The notes under the pieces are model-generated. The model was not told where the DNA came from. It saw nothing but the letters and a program-made list of their open reading frames with translations, and made no database searches. Below, in pieces: positions 1 to 9,015 of a DNA stretch of 64,000 nucleotides. The translations under genes were made by a program, and so were the position numbers. Position 1 is the stretch's first letter. Each line of letters opens with the position of its first letter. Source of the stretch: Woeseiaceae bacterium (lineage in GTDB: Bacteria > Pseudomonadota > Gammaproteobacteria > Steroidobacterales > Woeseiaceae); NCBI GenBank assembly GCA_021773095.1, contig JAJFKR010000028.1:154905-218904 (forward strand), written 5' to 3'.

Positions 1-404
1 ATACCGTAAACGCCACCAAGGCAGGCGTGTTTGAACTCCGGAACTTCACAACTGCGGGAGATCGGTATCTTGCCGCGTGCGACAAGCGCCTGGTCAACCA
101 TGCCTTTTACGATGATCGCACCCGCTGAATTATCGGTGCTCGACTCGGTGCCGAGTCCTAGGAACTTCACGCGGCCAGGATCGACATCGTACTGGTCGAT
201 CAGGCGGATAACAGCGTTAGCTGCCATCGTGTATACACTGTGATCTGGCCCACGAACACGGAAGCTGCGCCCGACAATTTCACGAATTTTCGGCCACTGA
301 TTATCTGTCCAGTCGCACCAATCTTCCAGCCACACGCGATACGGCGGGACGTAGGCCGCGAGACCGCTGATTCCGATTGGTTTTTTTTGCTTGGATTGAT
401 TCAT
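1..404 (-). CDS. Hydroxymethylglutaryl-CoA synthase family protein (partial, runs off window start)
   Basis: Minus-strand translation from 404: MNQSKQKKPIGISGLAAYVPPYRVWLEDWCDWTDNQWPKIREIVGRSFRVRGPDHSVYTMAANAVIRLI...EFKHACLGGVYG; HMGS/thiolase-fold N-terminus with the catalytic-Cys region (HACLGG). Confidence 0.75.
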   Translation of the reverse strand, partial: MNQSKQKKPIGISGLAAYVPPYRVWLEDWCDWTDNQWPKIREIVGRSFRVRGPDHSVYTMAANAVIRLIDQYDVDPGRVKFLGLGTESSTDNSAGAIIVKGMVDQALVARGKIPISRSCEVPEFKHACLGGVYG

Positions 405-461
405 AAATGGTGTCTGCTTAACCCGCCGATTCTAGTGTCCCCGGGCGTTTCGCTCAACTGT

Positions 462-968
462 TTATTCTACCGTGATGGTGATGGTTTCCGATATCAGAGG
501 TGGATCATGCGGGATGTGGAGATGATCGCCGAGCAACATCTGCAAAGTGTGCTCCCCCGGCGGTAACGTAATTTCGGTCGTGGTGCTGCCATCCCCGAAG
601 TGTACGTGGTATTCATCAGCCGGGATCGGCATCCCCATATCCGGCAATTCGGTATCGATCAGCAGGTGATGGTGTCCGGAATTGGGTTGGTCGTTGCCAG
701 CTTTGACGACATCCATGCCCGCGATGCCGAACTCGATATTGATCGGATTTGACACAGTGGCACCGTCCGCGGGCGTTATGAAAAACACACCGGCGCCATC
801 GGGCGATGCGGTTCGTGCCAGGGCAGCCGGTATATGGGCAGACTCGTCGCTCATCGCCTCGTCTGGCGTTGCATCCGTTTGCTCGGCCAAAGGTGCCTCG
901 GTGGGTTCCTGGCTACACGCGGCCAGAATAATAAAGGTGGTGCTCAAAACCAGAAGTCGTAATGTCAT
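462..968 (-). CDS. DUF4399 domain-containing lipoprotein
   Basis: Lipobox (LAAC) followed by FITPADGATVSNPINIEFGIAGMDV...GHHHLLID...HFGDGSTTTEITLPPGEHTLQMLLGDHLHIPHDPP, typical of DUF4399. Confidence 0.8.
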   Translation of the reverse strand: MTLRLLVLSTTFIILAACSQEPTEAPLAEQTDATPDEAMSDESAHIPAALARTASPDGAGVFFITPADGATVSNPINIEFGIAGMDVVKAGNDQPNSGHHHLLIDTELPDMGMPIPADEYHVHFGDGSTTTEITLPPGEHTLQMLLGDHLHIPHDPPLISETITITVE

Positions 969-986
969 TGTCTAATCCTCATATTG

Positions 987-2231
987 TCAGGCGGATAGCA
1001 GGGCGACAAAAACCACGCCGACCATCGTGAGTGTGGCGCCAGCGAAATAGGCCATCGATAACATCGCATACTTCGGTAATGTAACAAGATGTGCCTGGCC
1101 GTAAACGTGGCGCATGGCTTTGTATAAATACACGGGTATATAAAACGACGCCACGACCAGGACGAGCGTGCTGATGCTGTCAACAGTGCCGTCCTCCGGC
1201 CCGAGCAGGCCCGTCGCGCGCGAAAAAAGAATTTGCAGAATCAGCATCAGGAAGAAAAACGCGTGAAAATGCACAAAAAACAGCAGGTGCTCGACGAAAT
1301 AACGTCGCGATAACGGATACAGGACCTTTAGTACCAGCGCCATGAAAGGCAGAAGTACGATAAGTGCGACGGGAATATTATCCAGCATCGCGCCGGCAAA
1401 GTTATCGATGCCCCGAGCCTTGTTGCGCTCGCAAATTTGCCTGACCCGATCATCCGGGAAGCGCTTCTTTACCCATTCCGGTAAGTCTTCCTCGTCAGCA
1501 ATTGACGCGGTCTCGCAGTTCTCGAACAGGTTGTTGTCGTCGTCGGATTCGTTTGTCTCTTCGCCGCTTGTTTGTTGTGGTTCGGGCTCGAAAAACAGGC
1601 CGAGCTCATCCTGAGGATCGAAGAACGCCACCACGAAGAAAATGACACTGAGAACCAGATAGGTGCGAAACGGCGGCATGTAGCGTGCGCGCCGGCCCTC
1701 AAGATAGTCACGCGTCAGTTGCCCCGGCCTGGTCAGCAACGGCAGCACGGTACGCCATAGTCGTGAGTCGAGTTCCAACAAGTCGCCGAAAGCTTCTCTC
1801 AGGAGCTGCCAGATGCTAATCAGCCGAGTCCGCGATCGTTGACCGCAATGACCGCAATACTGCCCACGAAGGTGAGTGCCGCAGTTCAGGCAAGTGGGGC
1901 TTTCGCCCGGGGTCAGTTCAAGCGAATGGTCGGCACGCAGTGTCCGGCTCTCGATTGATACCTGACTGCCAAACCGCTCCAAAGCCTCGGCTTCGACATC
2001 CGAAAAGTAGCCATCCAGAAGCTCATCCAGCGAATTGTCATCAAGGGCCTGAAACAGGCAGGATCGGACCGCGCCGCCTTCAATCTCGGATTCGAAAACA
2101 CGGGCACTATCGATGCCGTCAAGCTGCAGCGAGGCGCGTGCTTTGTCCTGGAGCCAGCTATCGACATCTGAAAGAACTTCGTCAGTTGCGACGAAGTTCA
2201 TTTCATACAGGGGGCTGGCGTAGTTGGTCAT
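987..2231 (-). CDS. DUF3667 domain-containing membrane protein with an N-terminal DUF4286-like domain
   Basis: CLNCGTHLRGQYCGHCGQRSRTRLI zinc-ribbon plus membrane segments; ~110-aa N-terminal extension MTNYASPLYEMNFVATDEVLSDVDSWL... Confidence 0.7.
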   Translation of the reverse strand: MTNYASPLYEMNFVATDEVLSDVDSWLQDKARASLQLDGIDSARVFESEIEGGAVRSCLFQALDDNSLDELLDGYFSDVEAEALERFGSQVSIESRTLRADHSLELTPGESPTCLNCGTHLRGQYCGHCGQRSRTRLISIWQLLREAFGDLLELDSRLWRTVLPLLTRPGQLTRDYLEGRRARYMPPFRTYLVLSVIFFVVAFFDPQDELGLFFEPEPQQTSGEETNESDDDNNLFENCETASIADEEDLPEWVKKRFPDDRVRQICERNKARGIDNFAGAMLDNIPVALIVLLPFMALVLKVLYPLSRRYFVEHLLFFVHFHAFFFLMLILQILFSRATGLLGPEDGTVDSISTLVLVVASFYIPVYLYKAMRHVYGQAHLVTLPKYAMLSMAYFAGATLTMVGVVFVALLSA

Positions 2232-2248
2232 GTCTTACCGCCGCGCGA

Positions 2249-4786
2249 TCAGGCCTTCTTGCTGCTCTTGGAAGCCTTCCTGGTAGCTTTTTTCCGGGTG
2301 GCGGCTTTCTTCGTCTTCTTCTTTGCGGGCAGCGGCTTTTTTGCCGGATTGCGAACAAGCTCATCCGCCGCGAAATCGTCCACGTTGAGTAGCGCGAGGA
2401 CTTTCTCATGGTATGAGCGCATGTTGCGCGCTTCGGCTTTGCTGATGACCTGGGCTTTCTCCGCTTCGGGAATTTGATTGCCCAGGTAATCTGACGACAA
2501 GAGACCTTCCTTGCGAGCTTGTCGCAAGCGCCTCTCTATCGGTTCGTATTCCCTGGCAAGTTCCAGTGCCTCCTGTAGCAAGCCGAACGGATTACCAGGT
2601 TCGATGGTTGTATACGCCAGCTGGCTCAATCGCTCACGGGATTCGCCCGGTGTCGTAATAAGATCGACTACCTTGCCCGATATTTCGTCGGACGGTGCAG
2701 AGTAAGTCCTGCCGCGCGGGAATATGAATACGCGTAACAGCGCCGCGACCCAACGATTGGGGAAATTGCGGAGGAATGAATGCAATGCTTCCTGTGCCCG
2801 ATACATCAAGGTCCGCACCGACCATTCAACCAGCGGTAAATCGGTTGCCCGACGTCCCTGATCCTCGAAATGCTTGAGCACTGTCGAAGCCAGGTACATC
2901 GAGCTCAGAATGTCGCCGAGGCGTGCGGAGAGCAGTTCACGCTTTTTAAGATCGCCGCCCAGCGTAAGCATCGCAAAGTCAGACGCCAGTGCGAACGCGG
3001 CACTGTAACGATTGATGTTCTGGTAGTAACGTCTCGTCGGCGTATTGAGTGGCACACGACTGAACTTGGCGTGCGTCAGCGCAAGGAAAAATGATCGAGC
3101 CATATTACTGATCGCGTAACCGACATGGCCGAACAATGCGTCATCGAATTCGATCAGACCACGATCCTGGTCAACATCGCCTGCTGCCTGCAATTCTCTC
3201 AATACAAAAGGATGACAACGGATCGCACCCTGGCCATAAATGATCAGGCTGCGAGTGAGAATATTTGCACCTTCAACCGTAATGGCAATCGGAGTTGCCA
3301 TGAACGCTCGGCCCAGATAATTGTTGGGCCCCAACATGACACCCTTGCCGCCATGAATATCCATAGCATCGTTTGCGACCTTGCGAGCGAATTCGGTGCA
3401 GTGGTATTTCAGGATCGCTGAGGGTACGGCTGGTTTTTCCCCCTGGTCTATTGCGCCGGCGGTGACGGCGACCGCCGCATTCATAATGTATGTGTGGCCG
3501 GCGATGCGCGTGAGGGCTTCCCCGACCCCTTCAAAATTGGCGATCGATGTATTGAATTGTTTGCGTATGATGGCATAGGCACCGGACGCGTAACTCGCCG
3601 ATTGTCCGCCACCTGAAGAAGTCGATGGCAATGTAATGGCGCGACCGACTGCCAGTAATTCGACCAGCATCTTCCAGCCCTTGCCGGCCATCTCGGGGCC
3701 ACCGATGATGAAGTCGAGTGGCACGAATACGTCCTTGCCCGATGTCGGTCCGTTTTGGAATGCGATGGTCAGCGGGTAATGGCGGCGCCCCACCTCAACA
3801 CCCTTTATGTCCGTCGGGATTAGCGCGGCGGTTATGCCGTGCTCATCTTTATCGCCGATAAGATGGTCCGGGTCATACAGTTTGAAGGCGAGGCCGAGCA
3901 CAGTCGCGACCGGCGCCAGCGTGATATAGCGCTTGTTCCAGTTGAGGCGAATTCCTGTAATGGTTTTGCCCTTCCATTTGCCCTTGCAGACGATACCGCT
4001 GTCGATCAATGCCGCAGCGTCCGACCCGGCTTGCGGTGATGTCAGCGCGAAGCAGGGGATTTCGGTGCCCGCGGCCAGACCCGGAAGATAATGTTGTTTT
4101 TGTTCTTCGGTACCGTAGTGCAGCAACAATTCTGCCGGGCCCAGAGAGTTCGGTACGCCTATCGTCGATGAGGCAGTTGGACTGCGGCTCGCAAGCTTCG
4201 TAATGACGGCCGCGTTCGCGTAGGCGGAAAATTCCAGTCCACCATATTGCTTGGGAATAATCATCGCGAAGAAGCGTTTCTCGATAATGTAGTCCCAGGC
4301 CTGCTGCGGCAAATCTGCACGTACGTGGCAAATCTCCCAGTCATCGAGCATCTGGCAGAGTTCCTCACAGGGGCCGTCGAGAAACGCCTGTTCTTCATCA
4401 GACAGTTTTGGTGCCGGATAGGACATCAGGCGGTCCCATTCAGGCATCCCGGAAAACAGTTCGCCATCCCACCAGACGCTACCGGCCTCAAGTGCCTCAC
4501 GTTCGGTATCTGACATGGACGGCAGCATGTTGCGATAAATGGCCAGCAGCGGTTTGGTGAGTTTTTCACGCCTGAACTCGATCAGGTTCGGAATGACCAT
4601 GACACCGAATGCAGCCAGCAGCGTTAACTTCCAGAGCCAGTGGCCCTCGCCAAGGAAAACGTAGGCCGCCACAGCAATTCCAGAGGCGACAGTTGATGTG
4701 AGAAGATCAATTCGCCGGTAGGCGAGAAAAAGTCCGCCGCCAAAAAGCAATACGAACCAAAATAACCCTACGGTGAATCCAGACAA
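2249..4786 (-). CDS. fadE: Acyl-CoA dehydrogenase (FadE-like), long form with Lys/Ala-rich C-terminal tail
   Basis: 845 aa; N-terminal membrane segments, then CFALTSPQAGSDAA, DIHGGKGVMLGPNNYLGR and GANILTRSLIIYGQGAIRCHP signatures. Confidence 0.88.
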   Translation of the reverse strand: MSGFTVGLFWFVLLFGGGLFLAYRRIDLLTSTVASGIAVAAYVFLGEGHWLWKLTLLAAFGVMVIPNLIEFRREKLTKPLLAIYRNMLPSMSDTEREALEAGSVWWDGELFSGMPEWDRLMSYPAPKLSDEEQAFLDGPCEELCQMLDDWEICHVRADLPQQAWDYIIEKRFFAMIIPKQYGGLEFSAYANAAVITKLASRSPTASSTIGVPNSLGPAELLLHYGTEEQKQHYLPGLAAGTEIPCFALTSPQAGSDAAALIDSGIVCKGKWKGKTITGIRLNWNKRYITLAPVATVLGLAFKLYDPDHLIGDKDEHGITAALIPTDIKGVEVGRRHYPLTIAFQNGPTSGKDVFVPLDFIIGGPEMAGKGWKMLVELLAVGRAITLPSTSSGGGQSASYASGAYAIIRKQFNTSIANFEGVGEALTRIAGHTYIMNAAVAVTAGAIDQGEKPAVPSAILKYHCTEFARKVANDAMDIHGGKGVMLGPNNYLGRAFMATPIAITVEGANILTRSLIIYGQGAIRCHPFVLRELQAAGDVDQDRGLIEFDDALFGHVGYAISNMARSFFLALTHAKFSRVPLNTPTRRYYQNINRYSAAFALASDFAMLTLGGDLKKRELLSARLGDILSSMYLASTVLKHFEDQGRRATDLPLVEWSVRTLMYRAQEALHSFLRNFPNRWVAALLRVFIFPRGRTYSAPSDEISGKVVDLITTPGESRERLSQLAYTTIEPGNPFGLLQEALELAREYEPIERRLRQARKEGLLSSDYLGNQIPEAEKAQVISKAEARNMRSYHEKVLALLNVDDFAADELVRNPAKKPLPAKKKTKKAATRKKATRKASKSSKKA

Positions 4787-4853
4787 GTCTTAACCCTCTT
4801 TCATTTAGATGGCCGCGCGAAAGACCGCGTAAGCACTCATTTTATAGCAGTTC

Positions 4854-5831
4854 CTATAACAGTTCTTCTATCGCGGCGCGTTCTTCACGGAGCTCGGCCT
4901 CCGTCGCGTCCATCCGTCCGCGACTAAAGTCATTAATCGCAAGCCCCTGAACGATTTCATATTGACCACCGCTGCAACGGACCGGATAGGAGTAGATGAT
5001 ACCGGGCTCTACGCCATAACTGCCATCGGCGGGTATGGCCATGCTCACCCAGTCGCCATCGGCGGTGCCCAGAGCCCAGTCATGCATGTGGTCAATAGCG
5101 GCAGACGCGGCAGATGCCGCCGATGATGCGCCGCGTGCTGCGATAATCGCGGCACCACGTTGTTGCACAACCGGTATGAATTCTTCCGCAAGCCATTCCT
5201 GGGTCACAAGGTCCGTTGCCTTGTTGCCAGAGACGCTCGCGTTGCTCACGTCAGGGTACTGCGTCGCGGAGTGATTGCCCCAGATTGTCATGCAGGTGAT
5301 GTCATTAACGTGGCTGTCGGTTCTGGTCGCAAGTTGCGCCATCGCCCGATTGTGGTCGAGGCGAGTCATCGCAGTGAAATTGCCGGCATCAATATCCGGT
5401 GCATTGCTACTGGCGATCAGTGCGTTGGTGTTGGCGGGATTGCCGACGACGAGCACTTTGATGTCACGGCTGGCGTGATCATTCATCGCTTTACCCTGTA
5501 CCGAGAAAATCGCTGCGTTAGCTTCAAGTAGATCCTTGCGTTCCATACCCGGTCCCCGCGGGCGAGCGCCGACGAGTAATGCGTAGTCGCTGTCTTTGAA
5601 AGCAACGTTTGGATCGTCAGTACCTGAAATGCCAGCCAGAGTGCTGAATGCGCAATCGTCGAGTTCCATTATGACACCTTGCAATGCAGGCAAAGCGGGT
5701 GGAATTTCGAGCATCTGCAATATTACGGGCTGGTCCTGGCCGAGCATCTGACCAGAGGCGATGCGGAATGCCAGCTGATAGCCGATTTGGCCAGCAGCAC
5801 CAGTGATGGTGACGCGAACGGGTGCTTTCAT
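4854..5831 (-). CDS. mdh: Malate dehydrogenase (NAD)
   Basis: From internal Met [27 protein letters not shown]...; [42 protein letters not shown]. The 5' part of the ORF call (5832-6098) is not MDH-like. Confidence 0.93.
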   Translation of the reverse strand: MKAPVRVTITGAAGQIGYQLAFRIASGQMLGQDQPVILQMLEIPPALPALQGVIMELDDCAFSTLAGISGTDDPNVAFKDSDYALLVGARPRGPGMERKDLLEANAAIFSVQGKAMNDHASRDIKVLVVGNPANTNALIASSNAPDIDAGNFTAMTRLDHNRAMAQLATRTDSHVNDITCMTIWGNHSATQYPDVSNASVSGNKATDLVTQEWLAEEFIPVVQQRGAAIIAARGASSAASAASAAIDHMHDWALGTADGDWVSMAIPADGSYGVEPGIIYSYPVRCSGGQYEIVQGLAINDFSRGRMDATEAELREERAAIEELL

Positions 5832-5928
5832 CGTAGTAGTTCCTGCGCGTGATTTTCTGTGTTTAGGGGTCGGCGATTTTAGCACCGGCCGCCGCTTCAG
5901 ACACTGGTGTTGACTACTTATTCGACGC

Positions 5929-6630
5929 CTAGTTTGCCGATTCGGCCGGGTATTTGAGAATAAATGCCTCGTATTCACGGTCGGCGTCCAGGACGGCCCC
6001 CGATTCACGCAGTTTGGCGATACATTCCATCCAGCTTGCCGCCGATTGCCGTGCCTCTGCATCGCAGGCAGACGCAGAGTCAGACTCTTTTTTCTCAAGT
6101 GAAGCCGCCGTGGGGGACACGGGTTCTGTGGTGACCTGTCGTTCTAAAGCGGGTCGAATCGAGTTGTCCGGGCCTGAGTCCGGCTGATCCGTGGCGAGCG
6201 CATCAGCGGCAAGCTTTCTCGCGGCGGGTCTGGCGGCGGCAGGCGACGATGCAGCAAATGAGTTGTGCTTACCCTTGGCTTCGCTTTTCATCGGGCTGGC
6301 ATCTTCGAGAATCATTTCTTCAAGGACCGCACCTGTCGGGGCAAATTCATCTCGGATCGACTCACCCACCGGTGCGATGTCTATCGCTATGGGCGTTGTT
6401 GGTACCTCGGAATACTCAATTACGATGGCCAAACTGAGCGCGATTGTTGCCGCCCAGGCGACGGGCTTCATCCATGCTGCGAACAACAATCCTTTTTTGC
6501 CGCCTTCCCGGCCGGCCGCCATACGCAGAACGCTCTGATTCAGATGCTCGGGAGTTTTCGGCGCGGAAAGCTCACGATACGTATCGGACACGAGTTCGTC
6601 CGTGTCCGCTTTGTCTCGTTCACTAGTCAT
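5929..6630 (-). CDS. Putative anti-sigma factor / membrane-anchored partner of the adjacent ECF sigma
   Basis: 233 aa with one TM ([16 protein letters not shown]); start overlaps the stop of the upstream sigma gene, suggesting translational coupling. Confidence 0.55.
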   Translation of the reverse strand: MTSERDKADTDELVSDTYRELSAPKTPEHLNQSVLRMAAGREGGKKGLLFAAWMKPVAWAATIALSLAIVIEYSEVPTTPIAIDIAPVGESIRDEFAPTGAVLEEMILEDASPMKSEAKGKHNSFAASSPAAARPAARKLAADALATDQPDSGPDNSIRPALERQVTTEPVSPTAASLEKKESDSASACDAEARQSAASWMECIAKLRESGAVLDADREYEAFILKYPAESAN

Positions 6631-7175
6631 TGTGGCTCCTCGATGGCGGCACGGAGTTTGTTGACGGCATAACGCAGACGGCTCTTGGCTGTTTCGCGGT
6701 TGCTGCCCGTTACCGAAGCTATCTGATCAATAGTGAGCCCTGCTTCTTCGTACAACAAAAACGCGTCGCGTTGTTCGTCGGGCAAATCCCGTAGCGCAAG
6801 TGTCAGGCGTTCTTTAGCCAGGCTGCGTTCTGTAATCGTGTCCGGCGATTCCGATGTATCGGCGTGAAACCCGGGCTCGAATTCCACGTTATTGGAATGG
6901 CGTTTGTTGCGGCGCACGTGGTCGATAAAGCAATTATGAGCGACCCGGTACATGAAGGTAGTGAATTTGGCGGTTGCGCGATATTTAGAGCGCGCCTTGA
7001 TGATCTTGCCCCATACATCCTGAAAGATATCCTCAGCCGTCGCCTGATGCCGGCACAGCCTGAGCAAATAGCGATACAACGCGTCATTGTGACGCTTGTA
7101 CAGCGTTTCGAAAGCGGCCGTGTCGCCGTCCTTGTATCTGAGCATCAGTGCGCTGTCTTCAGGTATGTGCTCCAT
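6627..7175 (-). CDS. RNA polymerase sigma factor, sigma-70 (ECF) family
   Basis: MEHIPEDSALMLRYKDGDTAAFETLYKRHNDALYRYLLRLCR...AEDIFQDVW...; sigma-4 region LTIDQIASVTGSNRETAKSRLRYAVNKLR; start chosen at internal Met 7175. Confidence 0.88.
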   Translation of the reverse strand: MEHIPEDSALMLRYKDGDTAAFETLYKRHNDALYRYLLRLCRHQATAEDIFQDVWGKIIKARSKYRATAKFTTFMYRVAHNCFIDHVRRNKRHSNNVEFEPGFHADTSESPDTITERSLAKERLTLALRDLPDEQRDAFLLYEEAGLTIDQIASVTGSNRETAKSRLRYAVNKLRAAIEEPQ

Positions 7176-7341
7176 CGGGTGAGCATAGGCGAGCGGAGCC
7201 GCGCTGCAAAGGCCCGCGGAGGCCGTTGCCAGCTTGTGTGCCATGGTTTCGATGCTCGCAACCATTAGAAATCCCCGGTAATGATGCTTGTATAAACGAC
7301 GGGCAGGGCAGTCACGGGTTAGAAAATTCTGTAGAAAAGGC

Positions 7342-7369
7342 TTGCAATCAGCCAATCTAGTGTTATAGT
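7342..7369 (+). promoter_or_regulatory. Predicted sigma70-type promoter (-35 TTGCAA, 16-bp spacer, -10 TATAGT)
   Basis: TTGCAA at 7342-7347, TATAGT at 7364-7369; the -10 lies inside the palindrome at 7360-7381. Confidence 0.6.
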
Positions 7370-7381
7370 CAACTATAACAC
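7360..7381. promoter_or_regulatory. Palindromic operator candidate GTGTTATAGT-CA-ACTATAACAC
   Basis: Perfect 10-bp inverted repeat with 2-bp centre upstream of the GntR/ABC operon; related copy at 49631-49652. Confidence 0.7.
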
Positions 7382-7420
7382 CCACTCACTATGAGGCCGG
7401 GATCGTTCCGGGAGAAGAAA

Positions 7421-7672
7421 ATGTCCAAACCAACCGTACATTTTGGCGACTATGTCAGCCTGGCCGTAATGCTGCTGATGTTTGTGGCGTTGGTGGCCGG
7501 ACAGGCAGGTGCGAGTAGCCATGCGAATGACGAGGCAATGCCTGTTAGCCCGATAGCCGTCGAAGACAGTCGATTGCATCTCGATCTTGATGGCCACCTG
7601 AGCGACAAGGCACTGAAAATCAGTATCGCTATTGTCAAAGATTTGCGTCATTTCCGTGGCGAAGACGAGTAA
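7421..7672 (+). CDS. Small secreted or membrane protein, first gene of the GntR/ABC locus
   Basis: 83 aa MSKPTVHFGDYVSLAVMLLMFVALVAGQAGASSHA...; signal/TM segment; downstream of promoter/operator and upstream of a terminator. Confidence 0.55.
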   Translation: MSKPTVHFGDYVSLAVMLLMFVALVAGQAGASSHANDEAMPVSPIAVEDSRLHLDLDGHLSDKALKISIAIVKDLRHFRGEDE

Positions 7673-7690
7673 AGTAGCGACGGAATCTTC

Positions 7691-7725
7691 GCGCCGGTCC
7701 GGTTTAAACGGACCGGCGCCTTTTT
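7691..7725 (+). terminator. Rho-independent terminator
   Basis: GCGCCGGTCCG / CGGACCGGCGC 11-bp stem, 7-nt loop, followed by C then TTTTT. Confidence 0.85.
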
Positions 7726-7772
7726 ACGTGCTCAAGCGCGCCTATCCTGTGAATACAGGGGAAATATAGAGA

Positions 7773-8165
7773 ATGGATCCGAAGTGGAATGAAGATCAGC
7801 CGATTTATCGGCAGTTGCGAGACCGGGTCGTTGCAATGATTCTGGAGGAGGTGCTGGTTGAAGGCGACGCATTGCCCTCGGTCAGAAACGTTGCCGCCGA
7901 ATACCGACTGAATCCGCTCACGGTACTCAAGGGCTACCAGGAACTGGTAGACGAAGGGCTGGTTGAGAAAAAACGCGGCAGGGGAATGTTCGTCAATGAA
8001 GGCGCGCGAATCATGCTTCTCAAGGCCGAGCGAGAACGGTTTCTCGAAAAAGAATGGCCTGCGGTCGTCGCAACCATAGTGCGTCTGAAGCTGAACGCAG
8101 CAGATTTACTGAAGCAAGCGGAATCAATTAATTCGAAGAAGGATTCTGGAGGGGAGAATGACTAG
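7773..8165 (+). CDS. GntR family transcriptional regulator (short, YtrA-like)
   Basis: [74 protein letters not shown], GntR wHTH with no large effector domain. Confidence 0.9.
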   Translation: MDPKWNEDQPIYRQLRDRVVAMILEEVLVEGDALPSVRNVAAEYRLNPLTVLKGYQELVDEGLVEKKRGRGMFVNEGARIMLLKAERERFLEKEWPAVVATIVRLKLNAADLLKQAESINSKKDSGGEND

Positions 8166-9015
8166 TCTGGTCAGCGCGAAGAGTGTATCCAAACATTTTG
8201 GCTCATTTACAGCCGTCGACGATGTTAGTTTCGAAATTGAAAGCGGCAAAATTCTCGGTCTGATCGGTCCGAATGGTGCTGGCAAAACGACATTGCTCAA
8301 GGCTTTACTGGGTTTAACCGATTGCGAGGGTCAGCTGTCGGTGATGGGTCTGGATCCGTTCCGGCAACGCAAGGAATTGATGCAAAACATCTGTTTCATT
8401 GCGGACGTCGCAGTACTTCCAAGGTGGATCAGGGTTACTCAATTACTCGATTACGTCGAAGCGATACATCCTAACTTCTCGCGTGCTCGTGCCGAAGAGC
8501 TGCTGCAACAAACCAAAATCATGGCTAAGTCCAAAGTTAAGGAATTATCGAAGGGCATGGTGACGCAGTTGCATCTTTCGATAATTATGTCGATCGACGC
8601 GAAACTCCTGGTTCTCGACGAGCCAACACTGGGTCTGGACATCCTGTTCCGAAAGGAATTCTACGCGAATCTGCTGAACGACTACTTCGACGAAGAACGC
8701 ACAATATTGGTGACGACGCATCAGGTCGAAGAGATCGAAAACCTGCTGACAGACATCATGTTTATCAATGACGGCAGGATCATCCTGAGCTCCTCGATGG
8801 AGGCGCTTCCGGGCACCTACATTGAGGTCGCTGCCTCCGGAGCGGATGCCGACAAAGCGAGAGGGCTGGCACCCATCGCGGAGGGTCAGATGTTCGGAAA
8901 GTCCGTGATGTTGTTTGAAGGCGTTAGTCGCGAGCATTTGGAAGGGCTCGGTGACCTGCGTACACCCTCGGTAGCTGATCTCTTCGTTGCGAAGGTCAAG
9001 GGAGCCAGAACATGA
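8158..9015 (+). CDS. ABC transporter ATP-binding protein
   Basis: Walker [15 protein letters not shown] signature, [11 protein letters not shown] Walker B; overlaps the GntR 3' end by 8 nt. Confidence 0.92.
   Translation: MTSLVSAKSVSKHFGSFTAVDDVSFEIESGKILGLIGPNGAGKTTLLKALLGLTDCEGQLSVMGLDPFRQRKELMQNICFIADVAVLPRWIRVTQLLDYVEAIHPNFSRARAEELLQQTKIMAKSKVKELSKGMVTQLHLSIIMSIDAKLLVLDEPTLGLDILFRKEFYANLLNDYFDEERTILVTTHQVEEIENLLTDIMFINDGRIILSSSMEALPGTYIEVAASGADADKARGLAPIAEGQMFGKSVMLFEGVSREHLEGLGDLRTPSVADLFVAKVKGART

Noticed and set aside
5832-6098. N-terminal 89-aa extension of the mdh ORF call
   Set aside because: Arg/Ser-rich out-of-family sequence overlapping the downstream part of the anti-sigma gene; the internal Met at 5831 gives a normal MDH start.
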